Below, one piece after another: positions 52,163 to 60,332 of a stretch of 64,000 nucleotides of DNA. The DNA is from an uncultured Acetatifactor sp. (lineage in GTDB: Bacteria; Bacillota; Clostridia; Lachnospirales; Lachnospiraceae): positions 25,613-89,612 of the forward strand of contig CAJUAH010000013.1 in NCBI GenBank assembly GCA_910584375.1, written 5' to 3'. Below the pieces are notes generated by a model. The model saw nothing but the letters and a program-made list of their open reading frames with translations, was not told where the DNA came from and ran no database searches. The number at the start of each line of letters is the position of its first letter. Positions within the stretch are counted from its first letter, which is position 1. Made by a program: the position numbers and the translations under genes.

Positions 52163-52324
52163 ATGCAAAATGTATTTAAGAAATTAATAACCGCAGCGGT
52201 TTTTATCTACCTGATCCTGTCCCTGTGGGGTCCGGCGGCACTTCCCGGCGATACTAATTCCGGGGCGGAGCCTCCTTACCAGTTGTTGAGCGATATTCCG
52301 TTGAAGGATATGCAGCAAGACTAA
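52163..52324 (+). CDS. 53-aa secreted-type peptide (candidate signalling pro-peptide)
   Basis: ATG 52163 has a perfect AAGGAGG site eight bases upstream and the dedicated promoter 52088-52117, so the gene is probably real despite its size. The product has a basic start (MQNVFKK), one hydrophobic helix (LITAAVFIYLILSLWG) and a polar tail of about 28 residues ending SDIPLKDMQQD, a layout typical of exported signalling precursors whose C-terminus is released. It is convergent with a 628-aa HTH/helical-repeat regulator gene and their stop codons overlap (TAA 52322-52324, regulator TAG 52323-52321). By analogy with RRNPP systems (peptide plus cytosolic receptor-regulator) it is a candidate cognate peptide. 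No match to a named peptide family is recognised. Confidence 0.75.
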   Translation: MQNVFKKLITAAVFIYLILSLWGPAALPGDTNSGAEPPYQLLSDIPLKDMQQD

Positions 52325-54207
52325 GTAGTCCCCTTATGTAATATATGATTTATCTTTTTATTGTAAAACTCCTCATAAAACGTATCCTTGCACAATTTGG
52401 CAAGTTGAAGACACTTTTGCAGTTCGCTTTCTACGAAAGATTTACGATCTGCAGAAGTGTTTTTCATTTGATTCCACAGATTGTTATATATGCACATATG
52501 CAGCATATTGTCTCGGCGCAAAGATAAGCTCAATTTCATAATATAGTGGCAAATTTTATCGGATTCGGCGTATTCCCCCTCATCGCCTAAATAACTCGCG
52601 ACATTATACATAGTCAACTCATATGTGGACGCAAATACTTCCACTTTGTCTTCCTCTACAAGTTGTTCACATATTTTTCGCAGTAAATCCATATATACTT
52701 TTTTCTCCGCCCCCTCCATCCTGCGGGCAATATTGTGCAAACAATCCATTTCTGCCCGAGTCAGAAAGCCTTCTTCCATCTGTTTGACACATTTCAAAGG
52801 CACCGTATATTCCAGCGCCTGCTGTAATCTGCGGATGCATTCTTCATTTTTAATCTTTTTGCTGTGCCACAGATATAATGTTTCCAGAAAGTCCATCTCC
52901 TGGCGGTTGTCCGGGAAATCCATGGGCAGTATATCCCGCAGCTTGGACAGCGTGCTGCCCAGAGTTTCCATATCCTGATTGTTTAAAGCCCTTGTAGCTC
53001 TGTCAAACAGAACCATGGCCTCATACTGGTCTGTGGTGATCCTTTTTCTCTGGTAATCCGGCGCCATTCCCATGCCCTTGAGCAGTTCGCCCACGATATC
53101 CATGTGGGTGCTGCACCTGTGATTCTCTAACCGCCGCAGCGTCTTTTCACCGCAAGTGCCGTGACAGAGCGCCTTTGCATTCTTCCCCAGCATCTTCCGG
53201 CGTTTCCGCACCACGTCCCCGATGCGGTAGTTGTACATCTGCCGGTATAGATAACAGCAGTTTTCCATCTTATCCGAGACGCCCTGGCTGCCGAAGACCT
53301 CCGCCAGCACCCGGCTCCACTCCCGAACCTGCGCCAGCATGGGGCGCAGACGCATAGACTCCTTCTGTGTCATATCCTCCCGTTCGATCCAAACCGCAAG
53401 TATGCGCTCCATGATTTCCAGCGTTTCGCACAGATAGTACATCCGGTTGGCAGAGCGCAGCATGTCCAAAGCTTTCTCAGCCAGGTCGTACATCTTCCGG
53501 CAGTCCCAGTCCTCCACAGGAGATTTCATCCACTGCTGGCACAGGTAATACACTGTCTTGGGATAGATCTTCACGCAGCCATAGATATCCATGCCGGATT
53601 TCTCAATAACCTCCAGCATCTTTTCATAGGCGGCCACCTTGCAGGATCGTCCCTTGATCCGGGCCACTCTCACGTTCCCGCCGTAACGAATGTACTCCAG
53701 CAACAGATTCCATTCCTGCACAGCCAACAGGCGGCTGCTCCATTTGGCCATGGAGCAGTCGGGTATGGTAAGCGCTATGGCCTGCCGTAATGCCTCACGC
53801 ACTTCCTTGTCCGCATCCTTCCGGTACTGCATCATCTGTATCTTCATCGTCAGATAGAATTGGCGCTCTATGGCATTATTCCGGGACTGATCCGTTTCAT
53901 ATTGATGGATCAGTCTCTCCGCCGTGGCAATATCCTTATTTTCTATGGCCTGTAACAGTGTCTGACGCTCCTTCCACAGGGCGTACTCATCCGGCGACAG
54001 AAAGTCCTCAAAGCCGTCGTTCACCATCCCCAGCCTGTCCATCAGCCGATCCCGCATCAGTTTGTCGGGCTGACGCTCTCCGCTTTCAATCCGCCCGATC
54101 AAACTGATCGAGCAAATCCCCCAGCTAAGACGCTCCAGCGTAATATTTTTCCCTTTTCGCATAGCTGCCAGGAAAATGTTAAAGTGTACATCATCGTCGT
54201 ATACCAT
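52321..54207 (-). CDS. HTH regulator with long helical-repeat domain (RRNPP-like)
   Basis: A 628-aa protein with GGAGAAGAG before the ATG. Residues about 8-65 form an XRE-type helix-turn-helix (ITLERLSWGICSISLIGRIE, SGERQPDKLMRDRLMDRLG). The remaining 550 residues are almost entirely alpha-helical with repeat-like spacing of aromatic and Leu residues (QTLLQAIENKDIATAERLIH, KMYDLAEKALDMLRSANRMY), as in TPR-type peptide receptors. A second short HTH-like segment (GEKTLRRLENHRCSTHMDIV) occurs near residue 350. No transmembrane helix. Size exceeds classical Rgg/PlcR proteins (about 280-320 aa). The adjacent secreted-type peptide gene makes peptide-controlled regulation likely but unproven. Confidence 0.72.
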   Translation of the reverse strand: MVYDDDVHFNIFLAAMRKGKNITLERLSWGICSISLIGRIESGERQPDKLMRDRLMDRLGMVNDGFEDFLSPDEYALWKERQTLLQAIENKDIATAERLIHQYETDQSRNNAIERQFYLTMKIQMMQYRKDADKEVREALRQAIALTIPDCSMAKWSSRLLAVQEWNLLLEYIRYGGNVRVARIKGRSCKVAAYEKMLEVIEKSGMDIYGCVKIYPKTVYYLCQQWMKSPVEDWDCRKMYDLAEKALDMLRSANRMYYLCETLEIMERILAVWIEREDMTQKESMRLRPMLAQVREWSRVLAEVFGSQGVSDKMENCCYLYRQMYNYRIGDVVRKRRKMLGKNAKALCHGTCGEKTLRRLENHRCSTHMDIVGELLKGMGMAPDYQRKRITTDQYEAMVLFDRATRALNNQDMETLGSTLSKLRDILPMDFPDNRQEMDFLETLYLWHSKKIKNEECIRRLQQALEYTVPLKCVKQMEEGFLTRAEMDCLHNIARRMEGAEKKVYMDLLRKICEQLVEEDKVEVFASTYELTMYNVASYLGDEGEYAESDKICHYIMKLSLSLRRDNMLHMCIYNNLWNQMKNTSADRKSFVESELQKCLQLAKLCKDTFYEEFYNKKINHILHKGTT

Positions 54208-54321
54208 CGCTCTTCTCCATATGTATAATTCATCCTGCTATGTGTGCATCCCCTATATGGGAAACAAGGATTATTTGTCTGCCGCGGCCAATAAGATGCA
54301 ATTTTCTAACCTTGTAAATCT

Positions 54322-54350
54322 ATTATACTAGGACTGCGCGACTTTATCAA
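54322..54350 (-). promoter_or_regulatory. Promoter of the HTH/helical-repeat regulator
   Basis: On the minus strand TTGATA (54350-54345), exactly 17 bases, TATAAT (54327-54322). The transcript would have a leader of about 105 bases. That leader holds a short inverted repeat around 54249-54263 (TCCCCTATATGGGA), a possible autoregulatory site. Confidence 0.72.
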
Positions 54351-54406
54351 TGAAATTTGAAGATTTTTTTTGAATAATTAGTAAATTAGGACTATCATGG
54401 CCGTTT

Positions 54407-54997
54407 TTATCTTTGCAATACGAAATCCTCTCCTGCATAGGTGCGCACGGGATTTCCCCTGACAATGCGATAGTGCTCCGACCATGCGGCGCTAAGCTGT
54501 TTTTTCTCCTGTTCCTGCCGCAGGGCGTATAGTTTCTCCTGCAGCATCTCCATGGCCCTCTGCCTGTTCTGAAACTGGCTCCGCTCCTGGGTGGATTGGG
54601 CTGTCAGTCCTGTGGGAATATGGATGATGCGCACTCCGGTTTCCACCTTGTTTACATTCTGACCGCCTTTTCCTCCGCTGTGGAATTTCTCAATGCGATA
54701 TTCCTTTTCGGAGGGAATCTCCTCTCTCTCCGGGATAACGCTCACATCCACATACCAGTTTTTTCTCTTATGGTTTTTACGGAAAGGACTTTGGCAGATC
54801 CACAATACTGTCCCTTCCAGGCCGCTCAGGTCATGTTCCGTCCGAAAGCGAACGGAGTCAAGGCAGCCTCTCTCACTGCCTTTTGTTTCGGATACGATCT
54901 CCATATCGCCGTACTCTTTTTTTAGCGCCGCAAACAGTTTTGCCACCGCCAGCTGGCACTCCGCGGGGCCCTGCCCCGCGCTGATCTGGACTGTCAT
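54407..54997 (-). CDS. prfH: Peptide chain release factor H
   Basis: A 196-aa class-I release-factor homologue with the GGQ motif (FHSGGKGGQNVNKVET, GGQ at 111-113) that triggers peptidyl-tRNA hydrolysis, followed by GVRIIHIPTGL and QERSQFQNRQRAM. It lacks the codon-recognition domain of RF1/RF2, as PrfH proteins do. The start lies 6 bases after the rtcB stop, with an AGGAGGTG site inside the rtcB end. The rtcB-prfH pair is known as a system in which PrfH rescues ribosomes whose 16S rRNA decoding centre has been cut and RtcB reseals the RNA. Complete and apparently functional here. Confidence 0.92.
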   Translation of the reverse strand: MTVQISAGQGPAECQLAVAKLFAALKKEYGDMEIVSETKGSERGCLDSVRFRTEHDLSGLEGTVLWICQSPFRKNHKRKNWYVDVSVIPEREEIPSEKEYRIEKFHSGGKGGQNVNKVETGVRIIHIPTGLTAQSTQERSQFQNRQRAMEMLQEKLYALRQEQEKKQLSAAWSEHYRIVRGNPVRTYAGEDFVLQR

Positions 54998-55003
54998 ACC
55001 GCC

Positions 55004-56113
55004 TCACCTCCTGCTGCCCGCCTTGTAATTATAGACGGGTTTCAATATCTCCGATATGTCCACGGTATCCTCGATCTGTTCCGCGATCTCCGCTATGGAA
55101 CGATAGGCGAAGGGCGCCTCGTCCAGTGTTTCCGCTCCCACGCAGCTGCTGTAGATTCCTTTCATTTCCCGCTTAAAATCCGATACCGTGTACTGTGTCT
55201 TTACATCCTCGCGCTTGAGCCGTCTGCCGGAGCCGTGGGGCGCCGAGCTGTTCCACTCCGCATTGCCCTTTCCGACGCCCAGGATAATCCCTTCTTTCAT
55301 GTTCGCCGGGATGACCACCTTTTCTCCCTTTTGGGCAGAGATGGCCCCTTTGCGAAGGATTCCCGCGCCGTCCAGATAATTGTGGGGCACGGAAAATTGC
55401 TCCGCCGCTTTCCATTTCATCCCTTTTAGAATCTCCCTGATGATGATCTGTCTGTTGTACTCGGCATAGTCCTGTATTATGCGCACATCCTGTAAATAAG
55501 CCGCCTTTTGGTCGCCTTCCAGATAGCTCATGTAATAGGGAATCTCCACCCCCTGCTCTTTCAGGCGATTGCTGGCAAGCCCGGTGTAATACTCCGCCAC
55601 CTCCTCACCCAGGTGTCGGCTGCCTGTGTGTACCGCAAGGTACAGGCTGCCGTCCTCTCCTCTGTCAAGCTCGATAAAATGGTTGCCGCCGCCCAGCGTG
55701 CCCAGGCTCCTCTCCGCCTTCTGCCTGTTGATATGCTTAAGGCATGCGAGATTACCGTAATCAAATTCTGCCGCCAGAAAATGCGGCTCTTTCCGTATGG
55801 CATATCCGGACGGCACGTTTTCCCGGATGACCCGATCTAATTGTTGGAACTCCACATTCGTCCTGTTCAATTTTGCACAGGTTATGCCGCAGCCTATATC
55901 CACGCCCAAAAGCTGGGGGATCACTTTGTCCGTGACCGTCATGGTAAGGCCGATGGGGCCCACCTTGCCGGGATGGATATCGGGCATCAGACGGATCCTG
56001 CTGCCCTGCGCCACTTCGTTGTCGCATATCATTCTGACCTGTGCCTCGGCGTACTGCTCCACATCGTCCGTGAAGATCCTGGCCTCGGTATAGATGCCTT
56101 TCACTGTTTTCAT
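55004..56113 (-). CDS. rtcB: RNA ligase RtcB (RtcB2 type, paired with PrfH)
   Basis: A 369-aa protein; ATG 56113 with AAGGAG ten bases upstream (a longer frame starts at 56152 without a better site). RtcB joins RNA 2',3'-cyclic phosphate or 3'-phosphate ends to 5'-OH ends with GTP and Mn. Ligands and active site are visible: Asp72/Cys75 in GVDIGCG, His145 in GGGNHFIEL, His162 in VHTGSRH, His244 in SVPHNYLD and the guanylylated His293 in APHGSGRR. It forms an operon with prfH. A leader ORF and terminator-like hairpin precede it, suggesting regulated transcription. Confidence 0.94.
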   Translation of the reverse strand: MKTVKGIYTEARIFTDDVEQYAEAQVRMICDNEVAQGSRIRLMPDIHPGKVGPIGLTMTVTDKVIPQLLGVDIGCGITCAKLNRTNVEFQQLDRVIRENVPSGYAIRKEPHFLAAEFDYGNLACLKHINRQKAERSLGTLGGGNHFIELDRGEDGSLYLAVHTGSRHLGEEVAEYYTGLASNRLKEQGVEIPYYMSYLEGDQKAAYLQDVRIIQDYAEYNRQIIIREILKGMKWKAAEQFSVPHNYLDGAGILRKGAISAQKGEKVVIPANMKEGIILGVGKGNAEWNSSAPHGSGRRLKREDVKTQYTVSDFKREMKGIYSSCVGAETLDEAPFAYRSIAEIAEQIEDTVDISEILKPVYNYKAGSRR

Positions 56114-56149
56114 GTTGCTTTTTCTCCTTAAAATCCTTAAAAATGGGTA

Positions 56150-56175
56150 CAAAAACAGCGCCCCAAAGGCGCTGT
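56150..56175 (-). terminator. Terminator-like hairpin in the rtcB leader (candidate attenuator)
   Basis: Stem ACAGCGCC (56155-56162) with GGCGCTGT (56168-56175), 5-base loop, followed on the minus strand by TTTTTG. It lies 42 bases before the rtcB start and after the leader ORF, inside the same transcript. The leader ORF contains another ACAGCGC (complement of 56224-56230) that could pair with the same GCGCTGT arm, so alternative folds are possible. Confidence 0.7.
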
Positions 56176-56203
56176 GGCTCCTCTCCTTCCCGCAGGAAGA
56201 AAA

Positions 56204-56284
56204 CTATCTGTAATACACAGGGAGCGCTGTACCTTTGATTGTCAGTTGTTCTGTTCTATTCCGGTTTTGTCTGTTATTTCGCAT
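56204..56284 (-). CDS. 26-aa leader peptide upstream of rtcB-prfH
   Basis: ATG 56284 has an excellent AAAGGAGG site upstream and follows the promoter at 56333-56361 by about 45 bases. The peptide begins MRNNRQNRNRTEQ, rich in Arg and Asn, and ends ALPVYYR before TAG at 56206-56204. It is followed within 30 bases by the terminator-like hairpin and then rtcB. The arrangement (promoter, short ORF with strong ribosome site, hairpin with T-run, gene) is that of translation-coupled attenuation. No homologue is recognised. Confidence 0.6.
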   Translation of the reverse strand: MRNNRQNRNRTEQLTIKGTALPVYYR

Positions 56285-56332
56285 GGTAAGCCCTCCTTTC
56301 GTCCATTCGTCTCTGTTTTCGCCAACGGGTAT

Positions 56333-56361
56333 ATGATAGCACAGGATTGCGGAATTGGCAA
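56333..56361 (-). promoter_or_regulatory. Promoter of the leader-rtcB-prfH transcript
   Basis: On the minus strand TTGCCA (56361-56356), 17 bases, then TGCTATCAT with -10 TATCAT (56338-56333) and a TGn extension. The leader ORF begins about 50 bases downstream. Confidence 0.7.
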
Positions 56362-56406
56362 GCTGATTCAATATCCTGTTTTATGGTGATTTTGAGCGCC
56401 CCCCTA

Positions 56407-56922
56407 TCATATATTAAACAGTTCGTCAAAATCTGTTTTTAAATTCGGGAACATGACAAGTTGTAGATCATCTTTGTTTTCCATTGTCACGGTTTTATAC
56501 AAATAAAAATATGTTGTTCCATCTTCTCTTCCATCATTTAAATAGATTTCTACCTGTTTCTTTCTCCAGTCTACAATCCAATATTCAGAAATCCCGACTT
56601 TGCGATAAATTTCCATCTTTTCCCCTCGATCATATTCTTCTGTAGAATCAGACAATACTTCCATGACCATACGAGGAATACCCGTCAATGACACATTTTT
56701 CCTATCTCTTGTATTACAATTTATAGAAACATCAGGTATAACTATTTTATTTTCATTCTCTCGCCATTGGTATTGTACACCATCTCCCAATACACGGCAC
56801 AAAGAATCTTTAATCTGTTTTCCAATCATTACCACAAAATTATTAATAATAAAGGAATGCTCTATAAATGTATTGCTCATATCCTCTATTGGTAATGTAC
56901 CCACTAAATCACCCACTTTCAT
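56407..56922 (-). CDS. Uma2-family (DUF820) putative nuclease
   Basis: A 171-aa protein; ATG 56922 is preferred (GAGGA nine bases upstream), though an ATG at 56937 is in frame. The restriction-endonuclease-like core of the Uma2 family is present: IVIPDVSI, IPRMVMEVLSDSTEEYDRGE (Asp and Glu of the putative metal site) and YRKVGISEYWIVDW. The N-terminal part is short compared with usual Uma2 proteins of about 190 aa. Uma2 genes are often scattered in many copies, and their function is not established. It stands alone between rtcB and the kinase-GNAT gene. Confidence 0.8.
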   Translation of the reverse strand: MKVGDLVGTLPIEDMSNTFIEHSFIINNFVVMIGKQIKDSLCRVLGDGVQYQWRENENKIVIPDVSINCNTRDRKNVSLTGIPRMVMEVLSDSTEEYDRGEKMEIYRKVGISEYWIVDWRKKQVEIYLNDGREDGTTYFYLYKTVTMENKDDLQLVMFPNLKTDFDELFNI

Positions 56923-57080
56923 TTGATATATCCTCATTATACCAGATTCCACGGCATTTTCAAGCCGTTTCGTGCATATCAACCCACTGTAAGAGGAGTT
57001 CGACGGCCAATTGCACAACCTGCGTTGGAACCTTGGCGGCATTCTGATGATGTTTCGCAGATTGGCGAAATATTTGCACT

Positions 57081-58127
57081 TTAAAGGCTCATGCAATACG
57101 GAATCTCCCGCAGTTTTTTACCGCCTATGTTGTCCTCCAGATAATCATTTCCAGGAGTGAAACCCATTTTCTCGTAAAATTGTCTGGCCCGCAGATTGTC
57201 CTCCAGCACCCATAAGAAGATATCTTGAAAACCCAGGCGCTTTAATTCACGAATCATAGCCTCCAGCAGCTGTCGTCCGTATCCCTTACCCATGTGCTCG
57301 GGCAAAAGATATATGGATACGATCTCGCCGAATTCGCCGAACTGGGGAAATCGGGAGGCGCAATAGCTGGAAGTACCCACGGGAACGCCGTCCCTCAGCA
57401 GCAATAAGGTATGCATACCCTCTTTGTCCAGGCCGGGAGCCCACTGTCCGGCGGGTATGCCGTCCAGATAACTCTGGGGAATAATACCTTTATATGCATA
57501 TTTCCAGCTTTCTTCATAGATATGACTGATGGCCAAGCGGTCATCGCCTGGGGTGAGGCTGCGAATTTCCATAGGGCATGTCCCCTCCGCCGGGGTGAGA
57601 TTCCGAATTTCCATGGAGCACGTCCTTTCCGCCGGGATGGCAATAATTCGGTTTACTATGTCCTGTAAGCTCCTATTGGATGTGTCGATCTTGCGTGTGT
57701 CCAGCCGCTGATATAGCGGGATGCGGGCGATACTCCTCTCCACCGCGTCTTCCGTGCGAATCCCCTGCCGGATGTCCTTTTCCAGCCGCTCCCGCAGAGC
57801 GGGTACATTACAGAGCAGCGATATTTTCTTTACACAGCAGTCAGAGGTATCGAGTCTGCCCATAATATCGTCGATTATGCCCTGTTCGTGCATGACCCAG
57901 CAGAAGATAACATGGTCGTATGCAGTACATTGGAGGAAATTATTCAGCATATAACATATGTTATTAATTACCATCTTCTGGGTTTCTTCCGTTACCTGAA
58001 ACGGGTTTGCATCCCAGCACCAGTCGCCGTCGAGCAGAACGCTGTTGTCCAGTTCCTTTTGCAGCAGGCGGCATACGGTGGTTTTGCCCACTCCCATAGG
58101 GCCGCCGATGATGTAGAGTGTTTTCAT
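57081..58127 (-). CDS. Fusion of P-loop nucleotide kinase and GNAT acetyltransferase
   Basis: A 348-aa protein; ATG 58127 behind AAGGAAA. Residues 1-170 are a small P-loop kinase (IIGGPMGVGKTTVCRLLQ Walker A; LLDGDWCW). Residues about 190-348 are a GNAT acetyltransferase (IVSIYLLPEHMGKGYGRQLL acetyl-CoA loop; NLRARQFYEKMGFTPGNDY). The junction carries a 42-bp tandem duplication, giving MEIRNLTP and MEIRSLTP in succession; the first is preceded in DNA by an AAAGGA-like ribosome site, so the GNAT gene was probably once separate. Substrates unknown. Confidence 0.85.
   Translation of the reverse strand: MKTLYIIGGPMGVGKTTVCRLLQKELDNSVLLDGDWCWDANPFQVTEETQKMVINNICYMLNNFLQCTAYDHVIFCWVMHEQGIIDDIMGRLDTSDCCVKKISLLCNVPALRERLEKDIRQGIRTEDAVERSIARIPLYQRLDTRKIDTSNRSLQDIVNRIIAIPAERTCSMEIRNLTPAEGTCPMEIRSLTPGDDRLAISHIYEESWKYAYKGIIPQSYLDGIPAGQWAPGLDKEGMHTLLLLRDGVPVGTSSYCASRFPQFGEFGEIVSIYLLPEHMGKGYGRQLLEAMIRELKRLGFQDIFLWVLEDNLRARQFYEKMGFTPGNDYLEDNIGGKKLREIPYCMSL
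57549..57632. repeat. 42-bp tandem duplication at a domain junction
   Basis: Two adjacent 42-base units, 57591-57632 and 57549-57590, encode AERTCSMEIRNLTP and AEGTCPMEIRSLTP. They keep the frame of the kinase-GNAT fusion and duplicate the presumed original start of the GNAT domain. Confidence 0.8.
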
Positions 58128-58166
58128 GAGAAATTTCCTTCTGGGCAAAATTAATGGGGCAAATAC

Positions 58167-58616
58167 TCATATTATATAATTCACCATCGCATATATAATA
58201 TGGCAAAGTGTAAAAATCACACAGGGAATAACCGCGATCCAATTTTTTCGGTCAATGGCAAAAGACAGGAATGCTAAGCAGGGCGGAATAGTCAAGCCTA
58301 AAACAACACCTGTAATCGTTATTCCCGCATAATAAAATCCCCAACTTATATAGTACAGCAGACAGAAAGTCAGTACGCCAATAATCCACGGAGTCAGGCC
58401 CTGCTCTTTTCGTCTCCGGTTTATGAGGATGCAAAGAGCGGCAATCATTAGTACCTGGCTGACCTGGGCTACCGTGTCAATCAGAGGGGTAACTGATTCG
58501 GTTCGCAGTATGTCATGCGGCGCCGGGACGGCGAACCAGATGAAGTTGGGGAGCATGATGATCAGGAACAGGCACAGGGAACCTATGTTAAAATGGAATT
58601 TATAGTTTTTAAGCAT
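58167..58616 (-). CDS. Small multi-pass membrane protein, unknown
   Basis: A 149-aa protein with GAGGAGAGG before the ATG and about four to five hydrophobic helices (LCLFLIIMLPNFIWFAV, VLMIAALCILI, WIIGVLTFCLLYYISWGFYY, AVIPCVIFTLCHIIYAMV). One charged loop NRRRKEQGL. No family recognised and no catalytic motif. It sits between the ABC exporter genes and the kinase-GNAT gene, in the same direction, with gaps of about 40-100 bases. Confidence 0.72.
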   Translation of the reverse strand: MLKNYKFHFNIGSLCLFLIIMLPNFIWFAVPAPHDILRTESVTPLIDTVAQVSQVLMIAALCILINRRRKEQGLTPWIIGVLTFCLLYYISWGFYYAGITITGVVLGLTIPPCLAFLSFAIDRKNWIAVIPCVIFTLCHIIYAMVNYII

Positions 58617-58712
58617 TTATGACCTCTCCTCTTAGCCATTCAATATCTCTTATTTCTCGTTTCATATTCTTTCCAAACTGAATCTTCGCAAAATCATAAC
58701 GATAGTTATGTT

Positions 58713-60332
58713 TTACAAACTCTCTTTACAAAATACTGTTCCGCCACACATCCGAATAACTCTGTCAGCAAACGCGCTTTCCTCCTTGCGGTGCGTCGTG
58801 TAAATAACCGTAGACTTACTGTTTCTTATACAGTTCATCAATTTTTCGGCGTGTTCCCCGTCCAGGGACGCTGTAGGTTCGTCAAGAAGAAGTATCTTCG
58901 CATTGCTGTTGGAAAAGGCTCTGGCGGCATTTACTCTCTGCTGTTCCCCCCCTGAGAGCTGGGATATGGAAGAAATTTCACGGTTTGAAAAATCAGAAAC
59001 CGCTGTAGCACTTTTTATATTCTCCAGACTTATCTCGCCAAAACTGCCCATCAAAATATTATCGTCAATGGTAGTTTCGTAAAGCTGAGAGGCGGCGGGC
59101 ATATAGGAGAAAATACGGTTTTCTCTAAAATATTCCGTATCATATGCCGGGGATTTTCCAAATATTGTTATGCTGCCGGATGTGGGCGCATACATGCCCA
59201 TAACACAGCGAAGCAATGTAGATTTTCCGCTGCCGTTTTCACCCATTATTGCAATATGCTCCCCCTCTTTTATACTCAAATTAATATCCGACAGAATTTT
59301 TCTGCCCTCTGATTCAAAACATAACCCGTTAATTGTCAGGGCGCAGCTATCGCCATAATCTTGAGATTTCTTTTCTCTTTTCAGACTGAAAAGCTCCTTA
59401 CCATTGTCAATCGGCACGGTATTATATGGGATAAATGTCGCCATCTGCTGAATATTTTGCGTTTGATTTCCTGATTCTTCAATAATGCTTTTAACGGAGG
59501 CCAGATTTCCTCCCGCTATATTCACACTGTCAGGTAAAAATCCCAAAACAGGATAAATAAATCCGCTTACCAGCTCGCTTATAACTTTTTGCAGGGAAAT
59601 ATAAAGATTATTCTTTTTCAGCTGCTGGGACTGAACTCGGAAAATATCCCTTCGGGTTTGGTCAAAGCGGCTTTTCATAATATTTTGCAGGCCGTTCATG
59701 TTGATAAAATCCGCTTTATACATGAGCTCTTCGGTATTTCTATTTTTTTCCGTTTCAAAACCCTGGAGCTCAGAGGCATATTTTTCAGATATACCTTTAA
59801 TCTTTTGACCCGCAAAAATTGTTATGCCTATATGAGCCAGAATAAAAAGCGAAACGGAATAATGCACATTAACCGATAAAATCAGTAAGACGCCTATCAC
59901 AAGCACGCTGATTGCATATCTAATGATCATAACCCATAACGAGAGAGCAGAATCCGTAAACGCCGTGATATTCTGGAGCAAATCTTCATCGTTATATTTT
60001 GATTCTCTTTCACCGTAGGGCAGCGCAAACAGATCCTTATACAAATCCGCTGAGCCTCTGTAAATAAGGTTTGCGCACAGTACATTTCCGTATACATTGA
60101 TCATGTAATCTAATATGAGCATTAATAATGTAGCCATAATAAGCGAAATAATCATCCCGGGAGTTACACGCATGCCGCTTTCTATTTTACCGATCATATA
60201 TTGTATCATGAAAGGCGCAGTCAAGGGCAGCGCAAAGGATATGAAGGAAAATGCCGCCAGCAAAGCCGTAAATTTCAGCTTATGATTTTTTAAAATTATG
60301 GCTGTTGATTTAAGTCTGTTTACCATTTTCAT
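58713..60332 (-). CDS. ABC exporter half-transporter (second subunit of a heterodimer)
   Basis: A 539-aa protein: membrane domain of about six helices (residues 20-310) and ATPase domain with Walker A GENGSGKST, Q-loop-like FSYMPAASQLYE, signature LSGGEQQRVNAARAF, Walker B ILLLDEPTASLD and H-loop TTHR. Its ATG overlaps the TGA of the upstream half-transporter gene (ATGA), so the two are translationally coupled and form a heterodimer. It is a type IV (exporter-fold) ABC protein; substrate unknown. Base composition is more A/T-rich than the xylan genes. Confidence 0.9.
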   Translation of the reverse strand: MKMVNRLKSTAIILKNHKLKFTALLAAFSFISFALPLTAPFMIQYMIGKIESGMRVTPGMIISLIMATLLMLILDYMINVYGNVLCANLIYRGSADLYKDLFALPYGERESKYNDEDLLQNITAFTDSALSLWVMIIRYAISVLVIGVLLILSVNVHYSVSLFILAHIGITIFAGQKIKGISEKYASELQGFETEKNRNTEELMYKADFINMNGLQNIMKSRFDQTRRDIFRVQSQQLKKNNLYISLQKVISELVSGFIYPVLGFLPDSVNIAGGNLASVKSIIEESGNQTQNIQQMATFIPYNTVPIDNGKELFSLKREKKSQDYGDSCALTINGLCFESEGRKILSDINLSIKEGEHIAIMGENGSGKSTLLRCVMGMYAPTSGSITIFGKSPAYDTEYFRENRIFSYMPAASQLYETTIDDNILMGSFGEISLENIKSATAVSDFSNREISSISQLSGGEQQRVNAARAFSNSNAKILLLDEPTASLDGEHAEKLMNCIRNSKSTVIYTTHRKEESAFADRVIRMCGGTVFCKESL

